64,000 nucleotides of DNA from Sabethes cyaneus (lineage: Eukaryota > Arthropoda > Insecta > Diptera > Culicidae): the NCBI RefSeq assembly GCF_943734655.1, contig NC_071355.1, positions 200,774,939 through 200,838,938 on the forward strand, in the 5' to 3' direction. Each line of letters begins with the position of its first letter. Position 1 is the first letter of the stretch. A model generated the notes under the pieces. It did not search any database. It was given only the letters and a program-made list of their open reading frames with translations, and had not been told where the DNA came from. The position numbers were made by a program, and so were the translations under genes. This document shows positions 10,217-22,286 of the stretch, in pieces.

Positions 10217-10507
10217 ACTAACAGATTGAAAGGGCGTTACCTTAGATAAACAACTTTGTTGGAACACGCATATCGAACAATAAACAAGTAAAGCAATAAA
10301 TGCTTTTTGGGTCTGTAAAAGAACCTTCGGTAAAAAATGGGGTCTTAAACCAAATATGATTTACTGGATATACTCAGCAATAGTTAAACCCAGAATCACT
10401 TATGCATCGCTTATCTGGTGGCCGGAAACAAAACAAAACACGACTCAGATTAAATTAAACTAGTTACAAAGGCATGCTGGAAGGAATAACAGGAGTTATG
10501 AGTAGCA
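10217..10507 (+). pseudogene. LINE RT C-terminal segment, 5' part split by a MITE
   Basis: The frames read 'GVTLDKQLCWNTHIE', 'SKAINAFWVCKRTFGKKWGL' and 'MIYWIYSAIVKPRITYASL', then 'IWWPETKQNTTQIKLN'. This is the well-known stretch after the reverse-transcriptase palm in LINEs that also carry RNase H (the LOA, R1 and I group; Lian of Aedes is of the LOA type). It is interrupted at 10508 by a MITE and resumes at 10859 in 'LEALLNLLPLHQF'. Frameshifts and stops show it is dead. The upstream endonuclease and most of the RT are absent. Confidence 0.75.
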
Positions 10508-10858
10508 CCCTAGCTAGCATTTTTATATGTATAAAAAAGATAAAAATCAGCATTACGTATAGATATACATGCTAAATAAATCGTATTTTTGAGGCGATAT
10601 ACGGGAGATACGCGAATAATTTTGAGCGTTACGACTATATAAGTATTTATATACGATAATATCCGATTAAGTACGAGTCGCTCCGTACTACTCTACGATT
10701 TTGTGCTGAAAATCGTATGTATGTCAGTCATTATCATTATAAACGACAGAAAATCAACTTGATCCCACTTTATCCAGCTTTAGTTACGATTTCGAGTTTG
10801 TTAGGAGATATTTACGATAGTTTCCGTACATTAATATACGAGTAGGTAGTTAGCTGGG
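10508..10858 (+). mobile_element. MITE, AGCTAGCA family, copy 2, inserted in a LINE
   Basis: The left end is CCCTAGCTAGCATTTTTATA and the right end TAGTTAGCTGGGA, imperfect inverted repeats of one another. The interior matches 46597-46962 over nearly its whole length (GAGGCGATATACG, GAGCGTTACGACTATATAAG, CGAGTCGCTCCGTACTACTC). It interrupts a LINE frame: joining the DNA on either side restores the family's '...SST...ALEALLNL' reading, so the element arrived after the LINE. No coding capacity. Confidence 0.8.
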
Positions 10859-11880
10859 ACTCCCTCTAGAGCCTTAGAAGCTCTACTCAATCTTCTTCCT
10901 CTACATCAATTCATCCAATTGGATGCTGGGCTCTAAGGGCTCTAAGGCTCAAGCCATCCATGAGGTTCTTCGATGGTGATCTCGTTGGACACTTGAGTAT
11001 TCTCAAAGAGTTTTCCATAAATCCCTTAATATTAATGAACGAAGACCATACGCCTAAGCGTAACTACTTCGATCACAAAGTTCGTGCTCTTGATTTTATT
11101 CACTCTGATTAAAATGCCAGAGAACCTAATTTTCGCTCAGGATCACTGGTGTTCTACACAGGCGGATCAAGACAAAATAGCGTTGCAGTTGCTGGTATAA
11201 CAAGCCCAGGGATTAACATTTCAGTTTCAATGGGAAAACATCCCACTGTATTTCAAGCAGAAATATATGCAATACTAGAGTGTGTATCAATCTGCATAAA
11301 AAGAAACTTCAAAAATGCAAATATCTGTATTAGCTCGGAGCATTGAATGCTTTAAAATCAAAAACTCACACTTCTGAACTGGTGTGGGAATGCATAAAAC
11401 TGTTGGAACCCTTTTTTGGACTATCTTCATGTGCCCTTACAATGGAACTTAGGAATAGGGAAAAACTAAAGGTACAGTCTAACTGAAATATTACCTCGAA
11501 TACCCGGCAATCAAAACGTTTTATACAGCCAAATGCTCTTCAATCACAAAAACTATTAAACCTTTCAAAATCCGCCTTTAGCACATACACCGGTTTGATA
11601 ACAGGACATTGTCCTTGCAAGTACCACCTGAAACTCATCGGTAAACTTAATGAAGCTAACTGTCGCTTTTGTAATCATGAGATTGAAAGCTCCGAGCATT
11701 TGTTGTGCGACTGTGTTGCAGTATATCATAAACGACGTAGATATCTTGATAAGGAGCTGACTCAGCCCTGCGGTATTTGGAATGCTGCTCCTAATCAGGT
11801 GATAAATTCCACACGAAATGCATCACCTGATTGGGATAAATGCCGACAGTAGTTGAGGTGGCTCATCAAACTTTGATAGC
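10859..11880 (+). pseudogene. LINE RNase H and C-terminal zinc-knuckle remnant
   Basis: After 'LEALLNLLPL' (10865 on) the frame beginning near 11140 reads VFYTGGSRQNSVAVAGI, 'TVFQAEIYAILECV' and 'NANICISSEH' before a stop. This is an RNase H fold, but two catalytic Asp positions are lost: YTDGS has become YTGGS and the SDS motif has become SSE. The Glu of FQAEIYAI remains. At 11595-11852 'ITGHCPCKYHL' is followed by CRFCNHEIESSEHLLCDC, the Cys/His cluster that ends RNase H-bearing LINE polyproteins. RNase H would remove RNA from the cDNA hybrid. The 3' part continues to about 11960 as non-coding DNA. The copy is dead and shares its insertion history with 10217-10507. Confidence 0.8.
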
Positions 11881-11959
11881 TCACTGATACGACATGGCAT
11901 AAATTAAAAGAGGACACACCACAATAGATCAAAATAATGGTCGCGGTGGTAAGTTCCCA

Positions 11960-12110
11960 ACACGGGAAAAAAGCAGATTGAAATCGGGCGTGAAGAGGAA
12001 AGAGCGAAAGTTGGTGGTAAGGGAGGGTCATTGAAGCAACGCTTAAGAAGTGCAGATTCCTTTATGCGAAGTTATTCCCATTGACTCGCTGTTCATGCTG
12101 CCTCACTGTT
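11960..12110. repeat. LINE 3' region, partly repeated at 12890-13090
   Basis: Blocks such as GAGGAAAGAGC(G/A)AAA, CA(T)TGA(A/T)GCAACG and a CTGCTCCACTG/CTGCCTCACTG end recur at 12890-13090. The second block also contains ACAGTCAACAAGGGGGACTG. They look like two decayed copies of one LINE 3' untranslated part. Confidence 0.4.
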
Positions 12111-12114
12111 GACT

Positions 12115-13897
12115 ACTTTCCCCTATTTTATACGCAACAAATTACGTAATATACGTTTGTATTATGTGTCTGTGTCCTATGTACCTTTAGGGAGTCTGTT
12201 TTGCATTTTCTTTTTGTTTCATTATTGCGTTATTTCTGCACTATTTTTTGCAACATTTGATGTCCTTGGTGTATGGTTTATGAATCAATTTTCTGCTATT
12301 TTTGTACCATTTTAGTACCATTTTTATATCACACCTATTTTAATTCTTTATTGTTCAATGGTTTATTTTTGACGATTCTTTTTCCATTTTGTTTTGTTTT
12401 GATTTTTATAAACTTCATATAATTTTCAGGTTTTTCTTGTAATTTTTTTTTTGGTTTCAGTATTACGTAGTTTTTGCTTTACTTTTTGAATTATTTTGTA
12501 TTGTTTTTGTATTATTGTTGAGTATTGTTCTACTATTTTTGTATCATTTTGAGTTATTTGATTGCTTTTTTATCATTTTTAAATTAGTGTCTTATGATCC
12601 TGTGTTGTATGGTATCCGTAGATTAGGGCTGATAGCAATTCATTAATGTTGCAATCATTTCTGTATTTATCTTCGTAACTCTTTAAAGTCTTATTGAAGG
12701 TTTTCTTCATATGATTATTGTGATTATTTTGTATTATTTCTTACATCATTTTGCGTATTTCTTATATAATTGTTGTAACTGTTCTATTTTTTGTGCCAGC
12801 TTTTTGCTAGTTAAGTTTGCTTATTCTTTTTGTGTCTATTGCTTTTTCCATTACTTGCATTTTGTTTCTTAATTTTTCATAACGGTGGTTTTTACAGTCA
12901 ACAAGGGGGACTGTAAAAGGAAGTAACGAAACAAAGGTGTTTATAGTCCTATCCAAACAGAGTGCGACAAAACAGGAAGAGGAAAGAGCAAAAAATTAGG
13001 TAGGCTCACTGATGCAACGTTTAATTGGCGATGCGACCATTCCTCGTTACCCAAGCTGGGAGATCCGCTGCTCCACTGAACCAGGCTATAATGGTAGCCA
13101 ATGAATGGCAAACTTTCTCCTAAATCATTTTGTGTGATTGTAGCATCGTATATGAATCATTTTGCTGCAATTTTTGAACCACTTTGATGCCATTTTTGTA
13201 TTAATGCCGTGTCAGTTTTTTTATTTATTCGCCTTTCATTACAAATTTTAAATTTGTTCAATTATTATGTTATTTTTATGTTATGTATCATTTTTATTTA
13301 ATTTTTGTATCGTTTAGCTGGTTTCTGTTCTTTTTATACGTTTTACTACTATTTTGTTATCACTTCTCGTACCAAATTTCATTTCTGTTGCAGTTTTTTG
13401 TTATCCTTATGCTTTTTTAGGTTTTTTTTTGCATTTTTCTATTTTTTTATTTGTTTAATTATTGAGCTGTTTTGCATTTTTTGCATTATTTATTGTTATT
13501 TTTTTATCATGTTTGAATCAGATTATCTTTTTTATATTATCTTGTCTAAAGTTCCTCTTGTGAACGTCCTATAGAATCTGCCGATTAAGAAAAATAGCAC
13601 TTTATGACATGTGCATGTATTTATTTTTGTTCTTGATATTTCTGTACCTTTTTTGGTCCTTTCAATATTTTTATTTCTTATTTTATTATTATTTCTTATT
13701 TTATTATTATTTCTTATTTTATTATTATTTCTTATTTTATTATAATTTCTTGTATCATTTTGTGCCATTTTGTTTAATTTTGTGCTATTTGCGTACCATT
13801 TTGATGTCAAGCCTCTCATTTTTCGAATTTTTTAGCCCATTTTTGTGTCAATTTCTGTTATGTACCTGCAACTATGACATCCTTTTAATGAACTGGT
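12115..13897 (+). repeat. T-rich degenerate tract, first part
   Basis: About 1.8 kb of strand-biased DNA in which TTTTTGTATCATTTT, TTTGTACCATTTT and TTGTGTCATTTTTGTA-like words recur irregularly. A true tandem unit TTATTATTTCTTATTT repeats four times near 13678-13742. Open frames here code for Phe/Tyr/Leu strings and are composition effects. The tract resumes at 15850-16900 after the unit with GGCCGAA ends, so the two parts were probably once continuous. Confidence 0.7.
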
Positions 13898-14599
13898 AGC
13901 GAATCGCCGAAATGCCAATGGCCGAAACACAAATGGCCGAATCACGAATGGCCGAAATCTAAACGGCCGAGTTTCAACAACAGTCACAGAAGGCCGAATC
14001 ACGAAAGGCCGAATTATTTCGGAATGCCTAAATAACTATTCAATAAAACCCGATTTAATCCGCCAATCCATCTTATGTGTCATTTGATATGGGCTTTTCC
14101 AGCTCATATATTATTTTTGATTGGAATGAAGTTTCACTGATATGTTGGATACCACACAAGGATTTATTTTCCATTAAAAATAAATTTTTCGCCAAGAATA
14201 ACTTTTTAAAAGAACGTATTTGAGATTATTTGTTTAATTAAATCTTTAAACTATTTATTTGATCGAAATGGCGTCAAAGAAAAAGCTGTGTGAAATTAAA
14301 TGTAGTTTCGGAAAAAAAATTCACTGAAAGAAAAAACTTCGCAAAATTGTTATAAAAATCATAAAATGTCAATTTTCTTAAAGTAGCCCCTCATATTTAT
14401 CTTATTCCTTTAAAGGTAGCTTAAATTATGCCCTAAAATCTGATAAAGAGCTACTTATAGACACTCTTTCTGATATTTTTTGAAGAACCTTTGATATTTG
14501 CATGTTTTGTAAAACTTTGGACTAATTCTTATATAAACTGTTTCTTAGGCTCAGCGCTTCTCAAGTTATTGCTCATGTGAAATCTAAAAAATATGTATT

Positions 14600-14750
14600 A
14601 GGGTCAATTCATGAAAAGTATCCGTTAACCGTGTAATCGACTTTCACGGATTTGAACCAATTTTCGTCAGATTGTTCGTTTTATGTCAAAAAGCCAAAAT
14701 CCTAAGTTTCGTGCCGATTGGTCTTCCGCACGATTAATGGTAGTAGCACG
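14600..14750 (+). repeat. Second copy of the 8985-9120 repeat
   Basis: Same block order as 8985-9120: GGGTCAATTCATG, AAAGTATCCGT, GTGTAATCGACTTTC, CGGATTTGAACCA, GTCAGATTGTTC, GTGCCGATTGG. Confidence 0.6.
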
Positions 14751-14804
14751 ATTGTGCAAGGAAAGACCCATTTTATACCTCTTTTTTTTTTTGTTTATAG
14801 CAAA

Positions 14805-15025
14805 ATATGGGGGATAGCCGGGTATGAAATGGGGAAGGCAAACGAGAAAGCGACCAATATAGCTTTCGCCAGCCCAAGCTCCTACCTAGTGCCTCCACGC
14901 GGCCATACCCGGTAATACTCTATTGAGTAGCTAAACTAGGAGGTGCGATGCTGCGTGGTTCCCAGATGCCAGACCTCAAAACTAAGATTTTGCGCAGACG
15001 GCTGAGCCACCCGGCCTTGGTAGCA
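14805..15025 (+). repeat. GGGTATGAAATGGG repeat, copy 1
   Basis: CGGGTATGAAATGGGGAAGG, GCCAGCCCAAGC, GCCTCCACGCGGCC, TATTGAGTAGC(T/C)AA and a GGGTGGCTCAGCC-like end are found in the same order at 51063-51260. Both copies are non-coding and diverged. Confidence 0.6.
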
Positions 15026-15249
15026 GGTAAGCCTAATATGTTATTTTAATTATTTGTTTCGTTTTTGCTCATCAAGCACCTCCTACTGTACGATTAAAAC
15101 TTTGGCCGTTACAATTTTAAATAATACACATGGATATCATGGATATGGAAAAAATTAATTTAATTTTTGGATATTAGATGCACTGATGGAAATTCAAATG
15201 ACGCAATTGTATTTCACGCGACGGATTGCTGGTGAGATTGTTCTATTTT

Positions 15250-15366
<117 letters not shown>

Positions 15367-15644
15367 TCAACATATACTATATACAGTTTATTGTTGAATA
15401 AATCTTCCTCATGATCCTTATTGTTTGCCTTGCCCTACTAACATGATATACTCTGTTTTCCTGTAACATCTATGAAGGGTTCTCTGCACTTTCAAAAGTA
15501 GATGCTACACTAACATTCCTACCCACTTCCCCTGCGGTTGTTCGGACGTAGCCAGGTATATAATGCGATTATATAGCCACCTACGATGTGTGCAGCCACA
15601 TATGCTGCACATATGCATAATGCTAATACTAATGCTAACAGCAA

Positions 15645-15670
15645 AATACGGGGGGCAGCCCCCCGCAGAA
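15645..15670. repeat. Short GC hairpin in AT-rich DNA
   Basis: GGGGGGCAGCCCCCC forms a perfect 7-bp stem around one base, within AATACGGGGGGCAGCC. Confidence 0.5.
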
Positions 15671-15849
15671 ATCACTTTTATTTAGGTGCCTGCATTTTCC
15701 TAGGTTTACCTAGGCCGGAAGGAATATTTCCGACCAAATATGACATTCGTGTTTCGGCCTTTTGTGATTCGGCCATTCGTGATACGGCCATTAAATATAT
15801 TATGCCATTTGTGTGTCGGTCATTTGTGTTTTGGCCATTCGTAGGTTCC

Positions 15850-16900
15850 CTTTCAATATGTTTTGTCGATTTGTTGTTGCGTTATTTTTTGCATTTGTTC
15901 CATATTGTATGTAACATTTTGTGTTATTTTTGTATCATTTTTGAATCCTTTACCTACTATTTTTGTATCATTTTGAGTCATGTTAGTACAGTTTCTATGT
16001 TATTTTGTCTAATGTTCCTTTTAAGCACGTTTTACAGAACCTGTAAGTTGAGGAAGCACTTTATCATTTCATGTCAGTTGTTTTGTATTTTGTTATCTTT
16101 GCGGCCCTGTTGGGTTTTTTATTATTGCGTTATTTTGTGTCATTGTTGTGTTGCTTAATGTTATGAATCAAATCAATGATTAATTTTGATCCCTTTTAAG
16201 AATCATTTCTCTATCTGTTTTTTGTTATAGTTGTACTTTTATAGTGTTTTGGTTTATGGTGCTATTCTTTTATACTTTTTTATTTCATTATTTTGTATCT
16301 CTTGTACAATTTTGTCCACTTTTTTGTATCATGTTTTTGTTATTTTTGCATCATTTGAGCTCTATTTTTTATCATTTTTCAATTCTGTGTCAATTTTTTA
16401 TTATCTTCGTGCAATTATTGGGTCCTTTATACCTTTGTTGCTTTATTATTGCTCTATTTTTGTATTATTTTTGGTATTATTTTGCGTCATTTTTATATTA
16501 TTTTTGAATCACTTTTCTACTATTTTTGAATCGTTGAAAAGCCGTTTAGTGCCATTTTTACATCATTTTGATATTAGTTTGTCTAATGTTCCTTTCAGGA
16601 GCGTCTCATAGAATCTGTAGGTCGAGGAAAATAGCACTTTATCATTTCTGGGTCAGTTTTTTTTTATCTTCGTGCCGTGTAAGTGGCTTTTTTATTTTTT
16701 GTTTGTTTTATAACTGCGCTTTCTGGGGTTTTTTTGCGTCTTTGATTTGTTTAAATTCATTATTGCATTATTTATGTAAATTTCTTGCTCCATGTTGGGC
16801 CCTTTTTCTACAAATTATTTATCATTCTTCTATTTTCTGTTATTTTCCTATCATTTCACACTGTCCATCTGGAACAATTGATAACCTTTTTTTCTGAAAT
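15850..16900 (+). repeat. T-rich degenerate tract, second part
   Basis: Same composition and words as 12115-13897 (TTTTTGTATCATTTT, CTACTATTTTTGTATC, TTTTTGAATC). Pairs such as AATGTTCCTTTTAAGCACG at 16010 and AATGTTCCTTTCAGGAGCG at 16587, and similar DNA at 13550, indicate a large imperfect unit of several hundred bp. The long open frames are low-complexity artefacts. Confidence 0.65.
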
Positions 16901-17340
16901 ACTGTTTTCTATCGATGAACTCCATGCAAATATTCCAATTTTCCTAAAATTATCGGACCTCGATCTTAATCCTACGATAAAATCGAAAGCATTCTAGAAA
17001 GCGAGTCACTAGGTATATGCTTTCGGTTAAAAGAACTTATCTGATGAACAAGGAACTCTGATTTAAAGAATAAGACAACATCCGCAATTCATTGTTTACG
17101 ACATCAAACTTTAAACAAAATGCGAGGCACGTGCTATAGTGTGTCCCAGACTAGAAATGTTCTTTTTCTTACTAGTAATATCTGTTTCTTTACAGATAAA
17201 AAAAACACCATGCGTCTCCATCGCATTACCGAAACATGTACCTCAAAAACAAAAAGTTATAACTTTTTAATTTGTTTGTGTGTTGTCAGGTATCCAAAAA
17301 AATATAAAAAGTTAAGGTCTCTTTGGTCCTCATAAGGACT
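16900..17340. other. AT-rich spacer, nothing recognised
   Basis: No repeat copy, domain or inverted repeat was recognised. Confidence 0.4.
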
Positions 17341-19400
17341 CATAAGGAAAATTGAATTTGGGTGCAATAACTACCTTAGCACGATTAGTCGCCTTAGAAA
17401 TAATAAATCATTTGTCTGTTCTCCATTGTAAATTTATACAATTTTCCCAAAAGGGAACTACCACAGAACCATACCAACCGATGACGACGACGACGATGAC
17501 GAGCATCGATTTGCTTGCTGAATGTAATTCCCAACTCAATACCCGAAAAGGTCATGTACACACTGTTGTAAAATCAATGTTGCACTCGGAGGCCACTTCA
17601 CAGTAACGGCATCGAGAGTGAGTTGCATGGTCGATTTCCGGCCAATATATGCATATACATACAGAGAGCTCTTCAATCATAAAAACCCCCCCCGGTTTCC
17701 AACCACGGCACCCAGCACCACCCCGGCACCGGTCGAACCACTTCTCGCTCGCTCCGGAGACGAAGCAAATAACATTCGACCGACCGAGGAGGAGCAAAAT
17801 AACAACATTGGGATTCGCTCCATCGATGAATGCATTTATAATATTCATTCAATTACAAAAACATGACAGACTAATGCTTTATTTATTTATTTGAAATGTA
17901 ATTAAGTTTATGTAATAGCAACGATAAGCATGCTTCTTGCACCGACTGGCTGGCAAGCGCAGCTAATCTGGTCCTAATCTCTCGAGTCGGCATCCGTACC
18001 AGAACGACCCGAGTAGAGTGATATCTTAATCGTAGCTGCAATCGCAAAAACAGTCAACCCCGCCGATGTACGGATCGAAGTTATCAGTTTGCTGGTTAGC
18101 TTTCCGAGTAACATTTTGCAAAGACCCACAGCTCCCATCAGTCGGTTGTATGTCCATCTGTTCGTTCGTTCCATCATTCCTTCGTTCGTTCATTCGTTCG
18201 TCCGTCCGTCCGCCTGTCTGTTCTGCCATTCCGGGGTGCAGCAAACAGGCCTGCACGAGCACAGCTTGTATCACTCTGTTTGCATTTGCATTTTACACTA
18301 CATAATTTTTGCCCAACCGTCCCCTTCCCCCGGTGATGCACCGGTGTCGGGCCTCGGCCTCTCACCGATCCATCTAGGGGTTGATAGATGGCCATAGCGA
18401 AACAGAGAAAAATAATTTACATTCTTCTTCTCTTATTACATTTTCATTAATTATGTTCGCTTTAATTACCGCTTGGATGCGCTTTGCACTCCGGTACAAA
18501 CCGACTCACAAGCGTACGTGCGGTGAAAACAGAAAATCTTGTCCGTAGGTACCGATCTATCCATCTGGTGGCCTGCCATCGAAGCAGGTTAGGTAATTAA
18601 CGATCGGTGGCGGAACACCTCCCCCCCTCCCAGAATCAGGTGGATGTCGCGGTGGTTTTAAACTGATTGAATCTGGCCAACACCCAAAACTTTATATTAG
18701 GAAATATCAAGAATGCATTTCCCAATAATAAAAAATCGACTTGAACCCACCGTGCTCAATCAGTGTGCCAGAATCGGACGAAGACGATCGATTAGGTTGA
18801 GATTAAGCCCGAACACGAAGACGTCGGAAGTTCCATTGGCTGGGGGTGAAAATAAATTGTAAATTACGTCTCTCTGATATAGAGAGACGGAATCAAAACA
18901 ACATAATTAATAAATCACCCCTTCCCATCAACGCTACCGGTTGCAGCAATCATCGGATCGCTTGCCCTTGTTAGCCGTCGTCCCGTTACTGACTGGTTGG
19001 TGTCGGTAATTGATTCAAAATTAAGATTTCAAATTAATTAGTTACTAACCTTGTTACCAGCGTTGTTAGTTAATCCGGATGTGACTGCGGAGGTACATGC
19101 GCATCTAATCTGCCGACGGCGGGGAAGCAAATAAATGTGCTGAAGCTCGACTGCAAAGAAAAAACACACAACCAGAAAGTGAAACAAATACATCATTAGC
19201 GAGCTTTAACGAGCAATGATATGAGATGTAAGTTGAGTATGCATTCGAGAGGAAATGGTAACCGGGTTCTGTTGCGTTTCTGAGCAAGTTACTACGGTAG
19301 AAAGAAAACGAACTAATGGATGTCGGTGAGGTTATGTAAGTCATTTAACGTGAGTTAGAAGTTTTACATATAATATCATATGAACCATGGCAAAGTCGAT
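17340..19400. other. Unique non-coding island, candidate regulatory DNA
   Basis: Repeat-free by eye and locally GC-richer (17690-17780, 18320-18380, 18600-18650). Homeodomain-type TAATTA or TTAATTA cores are frequent (18447, 18590, 18903, 19022, 19036), next to GC-rich blocks. Overlapping open frames of 65-100 codons on both strands have no domain. Such islands in mosquito intergenic DNA are often conserved enhancers, but this cannot be shown from one sequence. Confidence 0.4.
18158..18222. repeat. TTCG/TCCG tetranucleotide microsatellite
   Basis: A run of TTCG units passes into TCCG units with a few interruptions (TTCGTTCGTTC, GTCCGTCCGTCC). The Ser/Arg-rich or Arg/Thr-rich frames that cross it are artefacts. 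Confidence 0.85.
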
Positions 19401-19679
19401 TTTTAGTTAAAAAATTCGATATTTGAAATTTTAAATGCGCGTTATGCCCAAATCACCGTAATTCCCTTATAACTATTTGCAATTTTACGAGAAGTGTTCA
19501 TTAAAAATCTAAAATTTAAAATGAACCATTCTAATTAGGATTAAACTCCTCCTTTACCTACATGTTTAATAGAAAGAAGCATAGATCTTTCACAGATATT
19601 GACACCATTTTGATTCAAGACTCATTTTTGATAAAGGCACATTTATTTTCATGGGCTTTACGTTTATATAACCGTATAT

Positions 19680-20345
19680 TTGAAACTATCGATTGCTTCA
19701 AAATTTCGACTAGGGATGAGTTGTAGGAAACTGATTACTAAATATGAAAAAAATACATACACTGAAAAAAATTACTATTTTGTCAAAAATCAGAAAAATC
19801 TCATACGTCGGAATTGCACATTCAACCGTATCTCAAGTGAGCAAAGAATTAGACTACCAAGCGGCAGGATGGTAGTTGACCACTTCTACAGCAAACCGAG
19901 CATTTCGATTCAGGAAATAGAAAAATGCGAACACTTCGGTTTATTTTATGTAAAAAGCAATGACACATCTGAAGTAACTGTGTACAAAGTTTGAAAGACG
20001 CCGTAGCGGAGCGAAAGCAGATCACGGTGGTTAACTCTCGCGCAAGGAGGTTGTACAGGAAGTATCTAACAAAACCGTTCTGCTTTGTTACGAATGATCC
20101 AACCCGCATCAAGGCCGAAACTAGGCCAATGATGACGGGACATGGATATGGTGATGCTGGATCTAAGTTTGCAATTGCCGAGAACAAACGGAAGAAGAAC
20201 CTGTCGAAATATACCAAAAAATTCTTGGCTGGCAAGCGATCTATACATGTGTTAAAATTAGTCACCCGTTCATTACATCAGGAACCGTCCAAAGACAAAT
20301 TTACAAGAACGAAAATCTCCAAAAGTGGATATTGTCTTTATTGAT
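19680..20345 (+). pseudogene. Mariner-type (ITm) transposase relic
   Basis: Two adjoining frames carry pieces of one transposase. 'SRARRLYRKYL' then CFVTNDPTRIKAETRPM (20030-20130) corresponds to the segment with the first catalytic Asp pair (MDDETYVK in related proteins), here damaged. 'KFAIAENKRKKNLSKYTKKF' (20167 on) and 'HVLKLVTRSLHQE' follow in the order seen for the strand before the second Asp. The FWPD block and the C-terminus are missing. The normal enzyme cuts and rejoins at TA. The relation to ITmD37D-like mosquito elements is inferred from memory of the family; no inverted repeats were found. It cannot be active. Confidence 0.55.
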
Positions 20346-20360
20346 ATTTCACAAAGGCCA

Positions 20361-20500
20361 ATAGCAAAGCCTTGGGCTTAAACGTCCTTTTTAAGACTTG
20401 ATCCTTCTTTATCGACAGACTTCACAGCCAGCTAATTAGAGTATAGGACGGTTACGGGGCTAGTGCAACAATCTTACTAACTCATACTCATACTCATATA
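20361..20500 (+). repeat. Second copy of the 6216-6300 module
   Basis: AGCAAAGCCTTGGGC, TTATCGACAGACTTCACAGC and CTAATTAGAGTATAGG match the copy at 6216 and extend further. A short ACTCATACTCATA run follows near 20482. Confidence 0.55.
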
Positions 20501-20504
20501 AGCA

Positions 20505-20905
20505 TACGACGACTGGCCTGTTAGACCAGCATTACAGAACAGAAGTGGAAGTAGAAATCCAAACACGTACTTGCTACTTTCCACCGATACTAGCGAACCT
20601 GGCGGTAGCGAGTCACTTTTTTCCACGAAAACACACGAACGCATACGAATGCACACGAAAGCATGTGAAAGCTGCTATGCGATTGGCAGCGAGCGTTCTG
20701 CTTATATTGCTGTTATTCGCTTCTATACGAAAACCTTCCCAAAGAAAAATAAAAACAAAAAAGACTCTGTCACCAGTTTTGATCGTCGAATCGTTCGGAC
20801 TTCCACTTCTGTTCTGTGCCAGCATCGTACCTCGAAACCAACCAACCGGCTCATAAAGGCCCATAGTAGGTGGTAAAATAGTATTCGTGTCCCGGCGTTT
20901 GTCTG
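20505..20905. other. Spacer before the Foldback-like element
   Basis: Overlapping frames of 83-103 codons exist on both strands, around an ACACGAA(C/A)GCA-type run at 20630-20670. No domain is visible and none is convincing as a gene. Confidence 0.35.
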
Positions 20906-20910
20906 ATGTC

Positions 20911-22281
20911 CACGGTGTTCAAAATACCGTTATTAAAAAATAAAATAGGCCATTTAATCGGAAAATGCCAGTTGGTTTGTATTGCCATCCTACACCTCTG
21001 AGCCAATTTTTAAAAAAATCGATCGACGAATTTTTGAGTTACGCTCTTTTGAAGTTTTAAAGGGCAGATTGCTCATATAAAGTTAAAAAAAATCTTTAAT
21101 GACACTTCCAAAATGAATGTAAATCACAGCCGGTATTGATTTTTTATGCAACATATGCCCATTGCCGACCATTTTAGGAGTTTTACGCTGTACTGGGACT
21201 AACCGGAAATGTTCCGGATTAAGTTACCGCTGTGGAAAATAGCCAGTATCGAACATGAACAAATACTTACCATGCGACACCTCAAATTACGCCAGAATTT
21301 AAAAACTAGATCACTGACAGTCAGATCAACTACTTAGCACCACGTTGGTTATATTAGGACAATTTCCGGGGACTTCCGGAAACACCCAGACAAGTGGTCA
21401 ATGAACGTCCATGAACAAAAACATATCATGCGATACCTTAAATGACACTAGAATTTAATAACTAGATCAATAGAAGTCAAACCTGTTATCTATGGCTAGA
21501 TTTGGTATGTCTGGACATATTTGGGGGACTCCGGGAACCCCTGGGAAGTCAATAACACAATGTGGTACATTTTTGATAATAAAGACATGTTCGGAATTGG
21601 CCATTGTGGTTCTTGGTACTCAATTTGGTTTACTTGGATCTATTTTAAAAGTTTTAGTGTGATTTCACGTACAAATTGGTCATTTCCTAGGGTTTTCCGG
21701 AGTCCCCCAAACATGTCCAGATATGACCAAGGCTGAGCCTAGATAGCAAATTTGGCTTTCATTGATCTAGTTATTGAATTCTAGTGTAATTTAAGGTGCC
21801 ACACGATAAGTTTTTGTTTATGACCAAACTGACCACTGGTCTGGGTGTTCCCGGAAGTCCCCGGAACTTGTCCGGATATAACCAACGTGGCGCTAGGTAG
21901 TTGATCTGACTGTCAGTGATCTAGTTTTTAAATTCTGGCGTAATTTGAGGTGTCGCATGGTAAGTATTTGTTCATGTTCGATACTGGCTATTTCCCACAG
22001 CTATAACGTAATTCGGAACATTTCCGGTCAGTCTCAATACAGCGTAAAACGTAAAATACCGGCTGTGATTTACGTTCATTTTGGAAGTGTCATTGAAGAT
22101 TTTTATTAACTGTATATGAGCAATCTGCCCTTTAAAACTTCAAAAGGGCGTAACTCAAAAATTCGTCGATCGATTTTTTTAAAAATTGGCTCAGGGGTGT
22201 AGGATGGCAATTCAAACCAACTGGCATTTTCCGTTTAAATGGCCTATTTTATTTTTTAATAACGGTATTTTGAACACCGTG
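20911..22281. mobile_element. Foldback-like element with long inverted arms
   Basis: The first roughly 620 bp are repeated inverted in the last roughly 600 bp. The ends are CACGGTGTTCAAAATACCG and its complement. Each arm holds two tandem units of about 156 bp (for example ATGAACAAATAC at 21255 and ATGAACAAAAAC at 21411, each followed by an ACTAGATCA block and a GGGGACT(T)CCGG block). The unpaired centre is about 21545-21685. ATGTC lies directly outside both ends (20906-20910 and 22282-22286), a plausible 5-bp target duplication. No transposase is encoded. Long arms built of direct repeats are the hallmark of Foldback elements. Transcription across it would give a very long hairpin RNA. Confidence 0.85.
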
Positions 22282-22286
22282 ATGTC

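Noticed and set aside
13305..13899. Plus-strand hydrophobic frames in the T-rich tract
   Set aside because: Phe/Tyr/Cys strings from T-rich repeats, no start context, domain or conservation; same for 15586-16997.
20545..20876. Three overlapping ~100-codon frames
   Set aside because: Mutually exclusive frames on both strands, no domain, next to a Foldback element.
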